This document shows, piece after piece, positions 1 through 6,539 of a DNA stretch of 9,285 nt (positions are counted from its first letter, which is position 1; each line of letters begins with the position of its first letter). The DNA is from JBBDST01 sp040904765 (GTDB taxonomy: Bacteria > Actinomycetota > Nitriliruptoria > Nitriliruptorales > Nitriliruptoraceae): NCBI GenBank assembly GCA_040904765.1, contig JBBDST010000013.1:1-9285 (forward strand), given 5' to 3'. The position numbers and the translations under genes are program-made. The notes beneath the pieces were generated by a model. That model did not search any database. It saw nothing but the letters and a program-made list of their open reading frames with translations, and was not told the origin of the DNA.

Positions 1-644
1 AACTCCCGCACCAGCCGTACGGCCGTTTCAATATGGTCGTCAAACACGACATCCACATGCGGTGTGGCGGAACCCTCATAGCCATCAGAGCCGGTGAGTT
101 TCACACTCGTGGCCTGTTCAAGCAGATCAACCGATACGGGGGTGCCGACAATCAGCCCCCCATTCACCATCCCGTCGACAATCATCGACGGAATCCACCC
201 GTCATGATCTGACGCCAGACGCAACTGCAAAATCTCTAACGACGGTGCGATCTGGGTGAAATATTCGTGTGCGTTTGCAGTCGTAATGTCTGCAGGAACG
301 TCACGGCCTGCGATGAGACACAGTTCTGGTTCCACCCCGACTGCACATGCCTGCGAGTTCAACGTGACGGTCGCGCCCGAGTCAAAAATCAAGTCGTCAA
401 GAATGTAACCGTGCGGCCGCACACCAACGCCCATGCCGTCAAACGCCGGACCGGACGTCATGCCAAGCTTCCAACCGCCAATTTGACGGCCATTTTGGGC
501 AAAACGGTCAGCGACCCGCATCTGCACGGCCAGTGCCTCTTCGACCGACAAGTCACGTACGAGCGGAATCTCTGGTCTGCGACCAACCGTACGGGCGTCC
601 ACCAGTTCGTCAAGGACCGCGTCATCAATAGCGTCAAGCGGCAT
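1..644 (-). CDS. 2-keto-4-pentenoate hydratase / fumarylacetoacetate hydrolase-superfamily protein, 3' end outside window
   Basis: The minus-strand frame is open from an ATG at 644-642 to the window edge (214 codons seen; the family is usually about 260). A GGGAGAG ribosome site lies about 8 bases upstream. Family marks are GGWKLGMTS (residues 56-64), the metal-binding pair VEPE (E105, E107) and a third acidic ligand in APSLEIL (E137), followed by NGGLIVG (161-167), where hydratases of this type have a similar Gly-rich strand. These match MhpD/HpaH-type enzymes, which add water to 2-hydroxypentadienoate-type acids using Mg or Mn in the cytoplasm. A decarboxylase of the same fold (4-oxalocrotonate decarboxylase) is an alternative that the visible part cannot exclude. 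It is divergent from the sulfurtransferase gene across 193 bases. No aromatic-ring pathway gene is in view, so the substrate is unknown. Confidence 0.85.
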   Translation of the reverse strand, partial: MPLDAIDDAVLDELVDARTVGRRPEIPLVRDLSVEEALAVQMRVADRFAQNGRQIGGWKLGMTSGPAFDGMGVGVRPHGYILDDLIFDSGATVTLNSQACAVGVEPELCLIAGRDVPADITTANAHEYFTQIAPSLEILQLRLASDHDGWIPSMIVDGMVNGGLIVGTPVSVDLLEQATSVKLTGSDGYEGSATPHVDVVFDDHIETAVRLVRE

Positions 645-837
645 AAGTGTTCTCTCCCAAAAAAGTTTTTTACGGCGCAAGGCCGGCACGTGACACACCT
701 GCTCCTGCTCCCACAGGTGAGCCGCGCACACTACCGGCTTTACACCCTTTGTGGCGATGTTCGCCTTGAACACAGATGTGTCAAGCACAGTGATGCCTTA
801 GGCTTAAACCTACGCATCATGTTCTAAAGGAGAACCC
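645..837. promoter_or_regulatory. Divergent intergenic region with inverted repeat and weak promoter match
   Basis: This 193-base spacer must hold promoters for both the hydratase (minus) and sulfurtransferase-lyase (plus) units. It contains an inverted repeat CACCTG (696-701), a 12-base spacer, and CAGGTG (714-719), a plausible operator. On the minus strand GTGTCA (696-691) and TAAAAA (672-667) sit 18 bases apart and could be a -35/-10 pair for the hydratase. A6-G-T6 lies at 659-671. The plus-strand promoter is not clear. The pairings are by eye and weak. Confidence 0.3.
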
Positions 838-1725
838 ATGACTTCGGTCGAAACGATTGTCAACGCTCACTGGCTCAATGACACGCTTAAGCGTGAACCG
901 CGCGACCTGGTGGTGATTGACGCGACCGTATATCTGGATCCAAACTCGTGGGGGGTGAACTCGGGCCACGTGGCCTACGACGCAGCCCACGTGCCAACGG
1001 CCGTTTTCATTGACCTGGTCGCCGAACTGTCCGATCAGGACGGTAACGCCGATCTGCCAGACGGCGCGCACGCGTTTGCGCTGCCAAGTGCCGAACAGTT
1101 TGCCGCTGTCATGAGCCGCTATGGCATCACCAACGACACGGCCATCGTGACCTATGACACTGCCAACGGCATGTGGGCAGCCCGACTGTGGTGGATGCTG
1201 CGCGTGTATGGTCACGACAACGTCGGAGTGCTTGACGGCGGCTACGCCAACTGGGTGTCTGAAGGCCTACCAGTGTCAAAAGACGCTCCAACGTTGCGCT
1301 CAGTCACCGACTACACGGCAACGTTTCGCCCCGAACTGTACGCCTCAACCGAACAGGTGGTGGCTGCGTGTGAAGACAACGAAACGGTCGTGCATTCAGC
1401 TCGGCGCCGCGAACTGTTCTTAGGCGAAGGGGTAAGCCCGCTTGATCGGGTCGGACGCATCCCAGGTTCAGTAAACCTGCCAAGTGACGACCTGTTGAAC
1501 AGCCGCGGCCTGTTGCGCCCGTCTGGTGAACTGCGCCAAATGTTTGCTGCCATTGGCATTACCAAGTCAACCCCAGTCATTTCTTACTGTGGGCTTGGCA
1601 TCAACGCCTGCCTTGGCGCATTAGCACTACACACCATCGGCATCGACGGGGCCGTGTATGACGGCTCGATTGCAGCGTGGATTGCCTCAAACGACCTGCC
1701 AACTGAAGTTGGCGAACCGGTTTAA
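838..1725 (+). CDS. Thiosulfate/3-mercaptopyruvate sulfurtransferase, two rhodanese domains
   Basis: This 295-residue protein is the usual length for tandem-rhodanese sulfurtransferases, which move sulfane sulfur from thiosulfate or 3-mercaptopyruvate to an acceptor through a cysteine persulfide. The N-terminal domain (about 1-145) carries the structural motif RLWWMLRVYGHDNVGVLDGG but has Asp107 where an active cysteine would be, as is normal for the inactive domain. The C-terminal domain (about 165-292) has RIPGSVNLP (207-215) and the catalytic loop CGLGINA with Cys251. Mercaptopyruvate enzymes usually have CGSGVTA and thiosulfate enzymes CRKGVTA, so the donor is uncertain. The ATG at 838 has AAGGAG about 7 bases upstream. 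The next gene starts 19 bases after the stop, so the two are probably co-transcribed. All 14 glutamates use GAA. Confidence 0.92.
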   Translation: MTSVETIVNAHWLNDTLKREPRDLVVIDATVYLDPNSWGVNSGHVAYDAAHVPTAVFIDLVAELSDQDGNADLPDGAHAFALPSAEQFAAVMSRYGITNDTAIVTYDTANGMWAARLWWMLRVYGHDNVGVLDGGYANWVSEGLPVSKDAPTLRSVTDYTATFRPELYASTEQVVAACEDNETVVHSARRRELFLGEGVSPLDRVGRIPGSVNLPSDDLLNSRGLLRPSGELRQMFAAIGITKSTPVISYCGLGINACLGALALHTIGIDGAVYDGSIAAWIASNDLPTEVGEPV

Positions 1726-1744
1726 CGGATAAAGGACTTGTGTG

Positions 1745-2587
1745 ATGACTGTCTCAACAATCGGCCCGATCCTGCTGTTTTGCCCGGGTCAACGGCCCGA
1801 ACGGTTCGCGAAAGCCATCGACGCTGCCGATCAGGCCATTTTCGATCTTGAAGACGCCGTTCCGCCCCATCAAAAAGACGAAGCCCGCGCACACGTCGTT
1901 GCAGCGTTAGCGCAGTTCGACCCGGAAAAAATTGTGGTACGGATCAACCAGACCCACACCGAACACGGCAAAAACGACATTGCCGCATTAAAAGGTACTG
2001 GCGCCAAATATGTGATGGTGCCAAAAGCCGAAGACCCTGCCGCACTGGCTGCACTCACCGGCTTTCGCCTGATTGTCATTATCGAAAGTGTCAAAGGCTT
2101 GAAAAACGTCGATGCGCTCTGCGCGGTCGAACATGTCGACGCGGTCGTGTGGGGCGATCAAGACTTCGCCGCCGACATCCCCACCGCCAGCACCCGCGAT
2201 GCTGACGGCAACTATCTGCCGATGATCACCCGACTGCGCGTCGACACCCTCTTGGCCGCATCGTTGGCACGCATCTTGCCAATCGATGCGATCTATCTTG
2301 ACTTAAACGACGACGAAGGTCTCACCCGCGCCACCAAAGAAGGTGTCGCTATGGGATTTCGCGCCAAAGTTGCCCTGCATCCAAAACAGGTGCCGGTGAT
2401 GCGTCAAGCCCTGCGCCCCGACGACGACACGATCGCATGGGCCAAACGGATCGTTGAAGCAGACGCGAAGGCAGCCGGGGGAGTCACCACCGTTGATGGG
2501 ACGATGGTTGACGGGCCAGTCGTGCTACAAGCAACCCAGATTCTGCTGCTCGCCGGCGAATCGATCCCCAAACGTCTGGGGACCTAA
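1745..2587 (+). CDS. CitE-like CoA-ester lyase (HpcH/HpaI aldolase family)
   Basis: This 280-residue protein belongs to the citrate lyase beta-subunit/malyl-CoA lyase family of TIM-barrel Mg enzymes that cleave or form CoA esters such as malyl-CoA or citramalyl-CoA. It shows LFCPGQRPERF (11-21), DLEDAV (34-39), substrate-binding R66 in VVRIN, MVPKAE (91-96), E114 in IIES and D140 in GDQDFAAD (the likely Mg ligands), GFRAKVALHPKQV (204-216) and the end motif MVDGPVV. The start is ATG 1745 rather than the in-frame GTG at 1742, because AAAGGA (1731-1736) then lies 8 bases upstream. No citrate lyase alpha or gamma gene is adjacent, so a free-standing lyase is likelier than a citrate lyase subunit. 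The substrate is unresolved. It forms a short operon with the sulfurtransferase. All 12 glutamates are GAA. Confidence 0.9.
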   Translation: MTVSTIGPILLFCPGQRPERFAKAIDAADQAIFDLEDAVPPHQKDEARAHVVAALAQFDPEKIVVRINQTHTEHGKNDIAALKGTGAKYVMVPKAEDPAALAALTGFRLIVIIESVKGLKNVDALCAVEHVDAVVWGDQDFAADIPTASTRDADGNYLPMITRLRVDTLLAASLARILPIDAIYLDLNDDEGLTRATKEGVAMGFRAKVALHPKQVPVMRQALRPDDDTIAWAKRIVEADAKAAGGVTTVDGTMVDGPVVLQATQILLLAGESIPKRLGT

Positions 2588-2800
2588 CACGGTTGCTGCC
2601 TGCTACCCGCGGGCCCCAAAACTTCGTCGACAACGTCGGACGCGCTGCACTTCGTGACCTGACCGCTCACGGGACTGATCGCTATCGAGGCATAGATGGC
2701 CCGTTTGCTGCGGCGGGCAGGCCATCCATGCCGTGCAAGCCGCCGTGGTGCGCGCGTTCGCCCGTGACGCTGGCTTCGTCACTCGCGGTCGGTGTGGTGC
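2588..2800. other. Unassigned sequence left of the scaffold gap
   Basis: I recognise no gene here. Several frames are open on both strands, which is common in GC-rich DNA, and none shows a known motif or a convincing ribosome site. The minus-strand frame that continues the DUF6328 gene across the N run (if the run were really 100 bases) does not look like the hydrophobic second half of that family. The main structure is the stem-loop at 2689-2732. No intrinsic terminator with a T-run follows the lyase stop. Confidence 0.5.
2689..2732. repeat. Long stem-loop, 13-base arms, beside the assembly gap
   Basis: Arms GGCATAGATGGCC (2689-2701) and GGCCATCCATGCC (2720-2732) are inverted repeats with one A:C mismatch and an 18-base loop. 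In a minus-strand RNA the mismatch becomes a G-U wobble, so the 13-base stem would be unbroken. An alternative inner pairing of CCCG with CGGG is also possible. No T-run follows on either strand, so it is not a classic intrinsic terminator. A mobile-element end or an RNA element are other options. Confidence 0.6.
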
Positions 2801-2900
2801 NNNNNNNNNNNNNNNNNNNNNNNNNNNNNNNNNNNNNNNNNNNNNNNNNNNNNNNNNNNNNNNNNNNNNNNNNNNNNNNNNNNNNNNNNNNNNNNNNNNN
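2801..2900. other. Assembly gap (100 N)
   Basis: Exactly 100 N, the conventional placeholder for a scaffold gap of unknown length. It cuts the DUF6328 gene. The true distance and even the adjacency between the left and right parts are uncertain. Confidence 0.98.
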
Positions 2901-3122
2901 AATGGCCACCATGAACAGCTGGTGGCCGAGGTCATCGAGCTGCTCAAACCGCTGGGTGAACGGCACGGTCAGCAGGAACGCGAGGAGGACCTGCACGCCC
3001 GGAAGGATAGTCCGGTACTGATCCAGAGCCTCGCGGTACCGGTCGCGGAGCTGTTCCTCATCAGCCTTGCTGGAGCCAGCGGGACTCGCGGTGCCCGCCG
3101 GGCGATCGTTCAAACGTTCCAC
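2901..3122 (-). CDS. DUF6328 family membrane protein, N-terminal part, cut by gap
   Basis: A GTG start at 3122-3120 is preceded on the minus strand by AAAAGGG about 6 bases upstream. The frame gives 74 residues before the gap. After a charged N-terminus (1-30) comes RYREALDQYRTILPGVQVLL (28-47), then a hydrophobic first membrane segment (about 40-55, AFLLTVPF) and the start of a second (about 68 on). This arginine/leucine-rich lead into PGVQVL-AFLLTVPF is typical of DUF6328, a small actinobacterial integral membrane family of roughly 150-170 residues with no known function. About half is missing in the gap, and the sequence left of the gap does not obviously supply the rest. It may be intact in the organism. 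It is divergent from the nicotinamidase gene across 244 bases. Confidence 0.75.
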
Positions 3123-3366
3123 ACCACACCCTTTTCAAGATGTTTCGAGCGTAGTTAGGGTGAGCTCGCCGATACCTGTCTCTACGTTCAGTACCTACGA
3201 AAGTCTCGACCGTCTCGTTGAGCCGTTTACTCGTCTTGAGCCAACCACCTCAGGAACATGAGCCGACAAACCCCACGATCAACCAAAGAGTATTCACTAA
3301 CGTTTGGGCATAACCGCCTTCCTACCTCGTATTCTTGCCCCTCACCCATCGAAAGAGGCAACAGCC
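3123..3366. promoter_or_regulatory. Divergent spacer between DUF6328 and nicotinamidase genes
   Basis: This 244-base spacer should hold both promoters, but I find no convincing -35/-10 pair. It has short direct repeats: GTCTCG at 3203-3208 and 3212-3217 (9 bases apart), and CTCGTTGAGCC (3214-3224) repeated imperfectly as CTCGTCTTGAGCC (3230-3242). These could be regulator half-sites. The ribosome site for the nicotinamidase, AAAGAGG, lies at its right end. Confidence 0.3.
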
Positions 3367-3951
3367 ATGGCTATAGGCGAGTACAGCGCCACGACGGCGC
3401 TGCTGGTGATCGACGTGCAGAATGACTTCGCAGATCCCAACGGCAACCTGTACGTCGCTGGGGGCGAGACGATTATCGACGGCATCAATCAAGAAGTGGC
3501 CGCTGCCCGTCAGGCCGGCGGGCTGGTGGTCTACACCCAAGACTGGCATCCCGAGTCCACACCGCACTTTGACAAAGACGGTGGCGTCTGGCCGGTCCAC
3601 TGCGTGAGGGACACCTGGGGAGCGCAGTTGCACCCCGCCCTTGAGGTGGACGGTCCTGTCGTAAAAAAGGGCACAGAGGGCGGTGACGGCTACTCCGGTT
3701 TCAGCGTCCGTGACCCAAACTCGGGTGAAAAAAACACCACCCGCCTTGGATCGATTCTTGACGAGCACGGCATCGAGCGGGTTTACGTCGTCGGTCTCGC
3801 GCTGGACGTCTGCGTAAAGGCGACCGTCATCGATGCCTGCGAACGCGGCTATGCGACCACGCTGCTGTCACATCTGACCCGGCCGGTCGATCCCGACGCT
3901 GGCCGTGCGACGCTTGAGATAGTGGCCGACAAGGGCGCCGCGGTCAGCTGA
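3367..3951 (+). CDS. pncA: Nicotinamidase / pyrazinamidase (isochorismatase family)
   Basis: This 194-residue cytoplasmic hydrolase converts nicotinamide to nicotinate plus ammonia in NAD salvage. The catalytic triad is visible: D16 in VIDVQNDF, K101 in VVKKGT and C149 in GLALDVCV. The metal site is D59, H61 and H67 in DWHPESTPHF, with H78 in WPVHCV close by. Length and motif order match PncA. The ATG at 3367 is chosen over an in-frame ATG at 3304 because AAAGAGG sits about 8 bases upstream and the family begins close to the first strand. Codon choice differs from the left genes: 8 of 11 glutamates use GAG, whereas the sulfurtransferase and lyase use only GAA. No other NAD-salvage gene (such as pncB) is adjacent. 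A different amidase of the isochorismatase fold is possible but less likely, given the complete DWHP and HCV motifs. Confidence 0.93.
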   Translation: MAIGEYSATTALLVIDVQNDFADPNGNLYVAGGETIIDGINQEVAAARQAGGLVVYTQDWHPESTPHFDKDGGVWPVHCVRDTWGAQLHPALEVDGPVVKKGTEGGDGYSGFSVRDPNSGEKNTTRLGSILDEHGIERVYVVGLALDVCVKATVIDACERGYATTLLSHLTRPVDPDAGRATLEIVADKGAAVS

Positions 3952-4312
3952 CTCGCTGCCAAAAATCCGTCGTACACATCGGATTCGAAGAGCCCATGCT
4001 TTGCGATCCCGCCACACCCAATCAGGATGGCGGATGCCGTCCCTAGAGCGCTCGGAACCGCACCAGGTTTTGCCATCGGCTCACCGGCCAGCGTCCATGG
4101 GCTGGTAAGTCTCCAGCTGGAGACCGGCTCCGGTCTATCGATATTCGGGACTTCCTTGTCGTGATGGAATGAAACGAAAAAGCCCCTGCGCAGCGTGCCC
4201 TTTTGGCATCAGGTACAACGCCAGACTTAGGGCAAGATCAAAACCGTTGCTCCGTGACTTGCCACCACCGCATCCAGTTTTTGAAGTTTTCGCCCACCGC
4301 TTGAACCGATGA
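3952..4312. other. Convergent intergenic region, no recognised gene
   Basis: 361 bases lie between the ends of the nicotinamidase (plus) and DUF418 (minus) genes. I find no RNA gene or family-like protein. On the minus strand a 6-base stem AATCCG/CGGATT followed by five T (about 3963-3984) could be a weak terminator. A second T-run follows the palindrome CTGCGCAG (about 4172-4190, minus). Overlapping palindromes occupy 4109-4136. Confidence 0.5.
4109..4136. repeat. Two overlapping perfect palindromes
   Basis: GTCTCCAGCTGGAGAC (4109-4124) is a perfect 16-base palindrome. AGACCGG-CT-CCGGTCT (4121-4136) is a second perfect inverted repeat that shares AGAC with the first, so the two hairpins exclude each other. 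TATCGATA follows at 4136-4143. There is no T-run on either strand, which argues against a simple intrinsic terminator. Confidence 0.75.
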
Positions 4313-5593
4313 CTAGTTGCGCATGCGGGGCCGCACGCCATAGGTGCCCCAGCGCCACAACCATTCAAACGGCCCATAGCGAAACCGTGCGGTCCACCAA
4401 GGCGCAAAAATCAGCAACACCGTCCAGACGCCACCGACAAACACCAGCATCCCAAGGATTGACTCACCAAACAGTGCCACCTGGCCGTAGCGGCTCAACC
4501 CGAAAAACACGAGAAGAGCCAGCATGCTCTGCGACAGATAACCGGTGAGTGCAATCTGGCCTAATGCCGCCAGGCGCCGATAAATCCCGCGGGTCACACC
4601 ACGATCAACAACCACCACGGCAAGTGCACTTAAGTAGCCGATGGCTAATAGCGGTGCACCAACGCTGTCGGCCATGCTTGCTCCCATAAGCAGCGCCACA
4701 CTCACGTTGGCACTCCCGGCGCTTTCAGCGACCGGACCGGTGAACAACAGCGGCAAATTGACGAGCAGCCCAAGCGGCAGCGCGAGTCGTGCGATACGCA
4801 CCAGTTGTGTGCGATGTTTTGCCGGATCAAGCGCAAACCCGCGCCGCATCGCCAGCATGCCGATAAGAAACAGCGCCAAAGTCCAAGGCAAAGCCAGCAG
4901 CGAACTTGACTGGATGAACAGCGCCTGCAACGCCTGCCAGGTGACAACGCCAACATAGGAGCCGGCGGCGTAGGCACGCTTGGCTTCGGCCAGCGCATCA
5001 GTTATCAACGCGACCGTTGCGCCGTCCACTACAGCGTTCATTTCTGCCAGCGCAAAAGCGGTGAACATGAACGCAGCCACACCCAACAGCGCGACGATCC
5101 ACACGGTGAGCGTACGCTCAGACACGTGCAAAAAAGCCAGCAGCACAAGTCCCGCAACGCCGTACAAAAACAGCACATCTCCAGGGAACAGCAACACCAT
5201 ATGGGCTAGCCCGGCAAGGCCGAGCAGGACATAACGCCGGAGCAACAGGCAGACCGGTGCACGGCCACGGACAGTTGCACGTTGAGCAATTATGGCCGCA
5301 CCGACACCAAACAGGATCGAAAACGACGCGATGAACTTGCCTGCGACAAGCCAGCCGATCAACCCGCCAATCACTTGCTCAAGCAGACTGACGGGGGCTT
5401 TGGTGGTGACAAACAGCGCCTCGAACAGTTGCGGGCCTGCCATCAGCTGCACGTTCACCAGCAAAATGCCAAGCAGCGCAAAACCACGCAGCACGTCCAA
5501 AGAAGCCTGCCGCTCAGATGGGCTTATCGGACCAACCCGGACATGCGGTGTTGGTGGTGGTGGTGGCGGTGGTGGCGGGGGCAGAGCGCTCAT
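4313..5593 (-). CDS. DUF418 (YeiB-type) multi-pass membrane protein
   Basis: This 426-residue integral membrane protein of unknown function carries the DUF418 hallmarks. ERQASLDVLRGFALLGILLVN (split here at about 27-47) opens the first membrane segment. The C-terminal domain ends in GPFEWLWRWGTYG (407-419), typical of YeiB-like proteins thought to be transporters or acyltransferase-like. About ten hydrophobic segments are visible, including around 31-52, 82-103, 120-157, 163-183, 225-250, 268-285, 312-330, 345-365 and 378-398. An N-terminal tract of ten prolines (residues 5-14) precedes the first segment. The ATG at 5593 is preferred over an in-frame GTG at 5647 because the extra 18 residues are unlike the family, though neither start has a clear ribosome site. 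It lies 97 bases downstream of the aldolase stop on the same strand and may be co-transcribed or separately controlled by the palindromes between them. Confidence 0.85.
   Translation of the reverse strand: MSALPPPPPPPPPPTPHVRVGPISPSERQASLDVLRGFALLGILLVNVQLMAGPQLFEALFVTTKAPVSLLEQVIGGLIGWLVAGKFIASFSILFGVGAAIIAQRATVRGRAPVCLLLRRYVLLGLAGLAHMVLLFPGDVLFLYGVAGLVLLAFLHVSERTLTVWIVALLGVAAFMFTAFALAEMNAVVDGATVALITDALAEAKRAYAAGSYVGVVTWQALQALFIQSSSLLALPWTLALFLIGMLAMRRGFALDPAKHRTQLVRIARLALPLGLLVNLPLLFTGPVAESAGSANVSVALLMGASMADSVGAPLLAIGYLSALAVVVVDRGVTRGIYRRLAALGQIALTGYLSQSMLALLVFFGLSRYGQVALFGESILGMLVFVGGVWTVLLIFAPWWTARFRYGPFEWLWRWGTYGVRPRMRN
5552..5581. repeat. Triplet microsatellite encoding ten prolines
   Basis: Mostly TGG units on the plus strand, read on the minus strand as ten proline codons (CCC, CCG, CCA mix) at residues 5-14 of the DUF418 protein. 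Such a tract can slip in replication, but a change of whole triplets would keep the frame. Long proline runs normally need elongation factor P for translation. Confidence 0.9.
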
Positions 5594-5690
5594 ACGACAC
5601 GCGCCAAAGAATTGACGTTGACCTGCCAAACCGGCAGCGGTTGGCACACTCTGGCATGCCAGAAACTGCTGCGATGATGTTTGAAACGGT
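5594..5690 (-). promoter_or_regulatory. Cluster of TGGCA/TGCCA palindromes upstream of DUF418 gene
   Basis: Between the aldolase stop and the DUF418 start lie a perfect 14-base palindrome TCTGGCATGCCAGA (5650-5663), an inverted repeat CTGCC-AAACC-GGCAG (5623-5637) and a further TTGGCA (5641-5646). Four TGGCA/TGCCA half-sites fall within about 40 bases. This looks more like an operator cluster than a terminator, since no T-run follows. The regulator is not in the window. Confidence 0.45.
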
Positions 5691-6539
5691 TCAACGGTTC
5701 ACACATCCAAAGACGTCAAGTTTCTCACCCACCACGTCGCTTGCCGCAGTGGTAAGCGCATCCAGCAACCCGGCATAGTTATCCCCGGCAACAAACGTCT
5801 GATGGGTTGCTGTTACAGCGGACAGAATGCCGCGCCGCACCTCCGTATTCACGTTAATTTTCACCACCCCAAGGCCAATGGCTGCGCGAAGTGTGGCATC
5901 ATCAACTCCCGATGCGCCATGCAACACCAGCGGATGACGGCACGCCTGCTGGATTGCGGCAAGCTGGGTCAAATCAAGCGTGGCCGGCGTGTTTGACATG
6001 CCATGCACGTTGCCAACCGCAACCGCCAACACGTCAACACCCGTCGCATCAATAAACGCCCGCGCTTCACTCGGGTCGGTGTAACTGCCGGCAACCACAT
6101 CTTCAGACACGTCTTCACCACCAACAATCGCGCCAAGTTCCCCCTCACACCACGCCCCATAACGGTGCGCCAACTCGACTGCTTTGGCAGTGTGCGCAAC
6201 ATTGTCGGCAAACGAAAGATGCGAACCGTCAAACATCACCGACGTGTAGCCGTGATCAAGACAATATGCGACCTCGTCAAGATCCCGGCAGTGATCCAAA
6301 TGCACCCCGACGGGCACCTGTGCCGAGCGGGCTGCTGCCAACACCAACCCGATCAGCGTGTCACGTCCACATCCACCAAACGCCGAACTGCCTGCCTGCA
6401 CAATCACCGGCGCGCCAACCTGTTCAGCGGCACGAATAATGCCGTTCGTGGTGACCGTGTCGTACGCCTGAAACCCGCCCAACGCATACCCGTTTTGAAA
6501 GGCGTCGTTGAGACGTGCCGTATCAACCGTGCCGACCAT
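5691..6539 (-). CDS. Class II fructose/tagatose-bisphosphate-type aldolase
   Basis: This 282-residue protein has the length and motifs of GatY/KbaY/FbaA zinc aldolases, which split ketose bisphosphates or related sugars into two trioses. Seen: GGFQAYD (21-27, where the family has GAFNV), catalytic D82 and zinc ligand H83 in HLDHC, E134 in EGELG, zinc ligands H179 in NVHGM and H207 in LHGASG, and the phosphate-binding KINVNTE (227-233). The ATG at 6539 has GGGAG about 7 bases upstream; an in-frame ATG at 6593 lacks such a site. The gene is divergent (126 bases) from a DUF1537 kinase. The substrate is probably not the glycolytic one: the neighbour suggests a phosphorylated acid-sugar derivative, which is inference. 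A housekeeping aldolase remains an alternative. Confidence 0.9.
   Translation of the reverse strand: MVGTVDTARLNDAFQNGYALGGFQAYDTVTTNGIIRAAEQVGAPVIVQAGSSAFGGCGRDTLIGLVLAAARSAQVPVGVHLDHCRDLDEVAYCLDHGYTSVMFDGSHLSFADNVAHTAKAVELAHRYGAWCEGELGAIVGGEDVSEDVVAGSYTDPSEARAFIDATGVDVLAVAVGNVHGMSNTPATLDLTQLAAIQQACRHPLVLHGASGVDDATLRAAIGLGVVKINVNTEVRRGILSAVTATHQTFVAGDNYAGLLDALTTAASDVVGEKLDVFGCVNR

Noticed and set aside
267..827. Plus-strand open frame of 186 codons
   Set aside because: It lies opposite the hydratase gene, has no family motifs and has Arg/His/Thr-rich composition typical of an antisense shadow.
2593..3021. Plus-strand open frames running through the N gap
   Set aside because: They are only continuous because the N run is read as unknown residues, and the right part is antisense to the DUF6328 coding sequence. 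One frame before the gap (from GTG 2733) looks slightly protein-like but has no motif.
3849..4076. Minus-strand frame of 75 codons at the end of the nicotinamidase gene
   Set aside because: It overlaps the nicotinamidase 3' end on the other strand and has no ribosome site or family match. A gene remnant cannot be shown.
4172..4206. Possible intrinsic terminator of the DUF418 gene on the minus strand
   Set aside because: The outer AAAAG/CTTTT pairing is closed by G-G mismatches and the inner stem is only the palindrome CTGCGCAG, so it is too weak to list as a terminator.
4135..4407. Minus-strand frames after and across the DUF418 stop
   Set aside because: One frame overlaps the DUF418 C-terminus, and another (ending near 4230) has a protein-like stretch but no start or ribosome site. 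Both look like chance.
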